From NCBI GenBank assembly GCA_023091735.1, contig JALKBU010000438.1, positions 1 through 40,183 on the forward strand: a stretch of DNA of 40,183 nt, written 5' to 3'. The notes below the pieces were generated by a model. It did not search any database, had not been told where the DNA came from, and saw nothing but the letters and a program-made list of their open reading frames with translations. The stretch comes from Trichomonas tenax. Its lineage: Eukaryota > Parabasalia > Trichomonadida > Trichomonadidae. The position numbers and the translations under genes are program-made. The first letter of the stretch is position 1, and every line of letters begins with the position of its first letter. Below, piece after piece: positions 39,816-40,183 of the stretch.

Positions 39816-40183
39816 ACGGCAACATTTTTCCTTCTGCGGTGTAGTCCAGCGACCTTCATAACTTTTTATTTGATCAATATTTTTTCGATTTGAAAGTACT
39901 TTCATGTACTTATTGATAGTTGTCTATCCAGTGGTATAAGTTGCACAGTCTATATATCTATCAAATCATTGATTGCAGTTCAAATCGTCCAAAAATATAC
40001 GATTTCCAGCATAAATGTATGCGCTACTATGCATCATATGATATTTTTATGTGTAATATTGATTCAAATGCCTCTTATACGCTTAAAATTAAAAATGCAA
40101 CTAATTCATTAATTGATTTGAGGGCGATTATACACACGAAAGTTATTGAATTTGATGGGATTTGGATTTGCAGCTGTAATAAT
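39816..40183. other. AT-rich flank to window edge
   Basis: No gene or recognisable repeat. Confidence 0.5.

Overview
The window looks like nuclear DNA from a parabasalid (trichomonad) protist. It is very AT-rich, its genes appear intron-free, its cellular genes are eukaryotic (eL37, a TREX-2 PCI protein, a Miro-like protein, TBC, LRRC56, doublecortin), and it is littered with decayed mobile elements of the Maverick/Polinton, DDE-transposase and phage-tail/HNH kinds, together with ankyrin, BEACH-like and beta-helix surface-protein relics. That mixture is characteristic of Trichomonas/Tritrichomonas genomes. The species cannot be fixed from the sequence alone. No rRNA or convincing tRNA gene was seen.

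Layout. Positions 1-3540 (minus strand) hold a decayed Maverick-like virus element: an open but window-truncated capsid-like gene, a coiled-coil gene with three in-frame stops, and a degraded DDE transposase. Positions 4859-14101 form a cellular block: acyl-CoA synthetase, an LRRC56/ODA8-like axonemal LRR protein, a polytopic membrane protein, a coiled-coil protein, a Miro-like tail-anchored protein and a TBC1D7-like protein. Positions 14102-19195 are a gene-poor AT-rich desert with short inverted repeats. Positions 19196-25750 hold a doublecortin/P-loop NTPase fusion, a secreted beta-helix-like protein, a BEACH-type beta-propeller relic, a short unknown gene, a MITE-like repeat, ribosomal protein eL37 and an ankyrin relic. 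Positions 26068-29700 are a compact, extremely AT-rich cassette with a phage-type tail-fibre/collar protein and an HNH endonuclease, foreign to its surroundings and partly broken. Positions 29850-32305 hold a broken amino-acid permease, a palindromic structured element and a broken paralogue of the beta-helix protein. Positions 33161-37518 hold a coiled-coil protein, PCID2/Thp1 and a Thr/Pro/Ser-repeat mucin-like membrane protein. A 1.47-kb element with about 220-bp inverted terminal arms occupies 38348-39815.

Connections. Several unrelated genes (the polytopic membrane protein, the 10801 coiled-coil gene, the 24058 gene, eL37 and PCID2) have clusters of a TTTGACA / ATGACAA sequence (reverse complement TTGTCA) in their 5' flanks. 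At one locus the cores are spaced exactly 20 bp apart. This looks like an unrecognised shared promoter element. The surface-type proteins (beta-helix pair, mucin-like protein) suit a host-associated lifestyle. The Miro-like protein suits tail-anchoring on hydrogenosomes, and the LRRC56 and doublecortin proteins suit a flagellated cell with an elaborate microtubule cytoskeleton.
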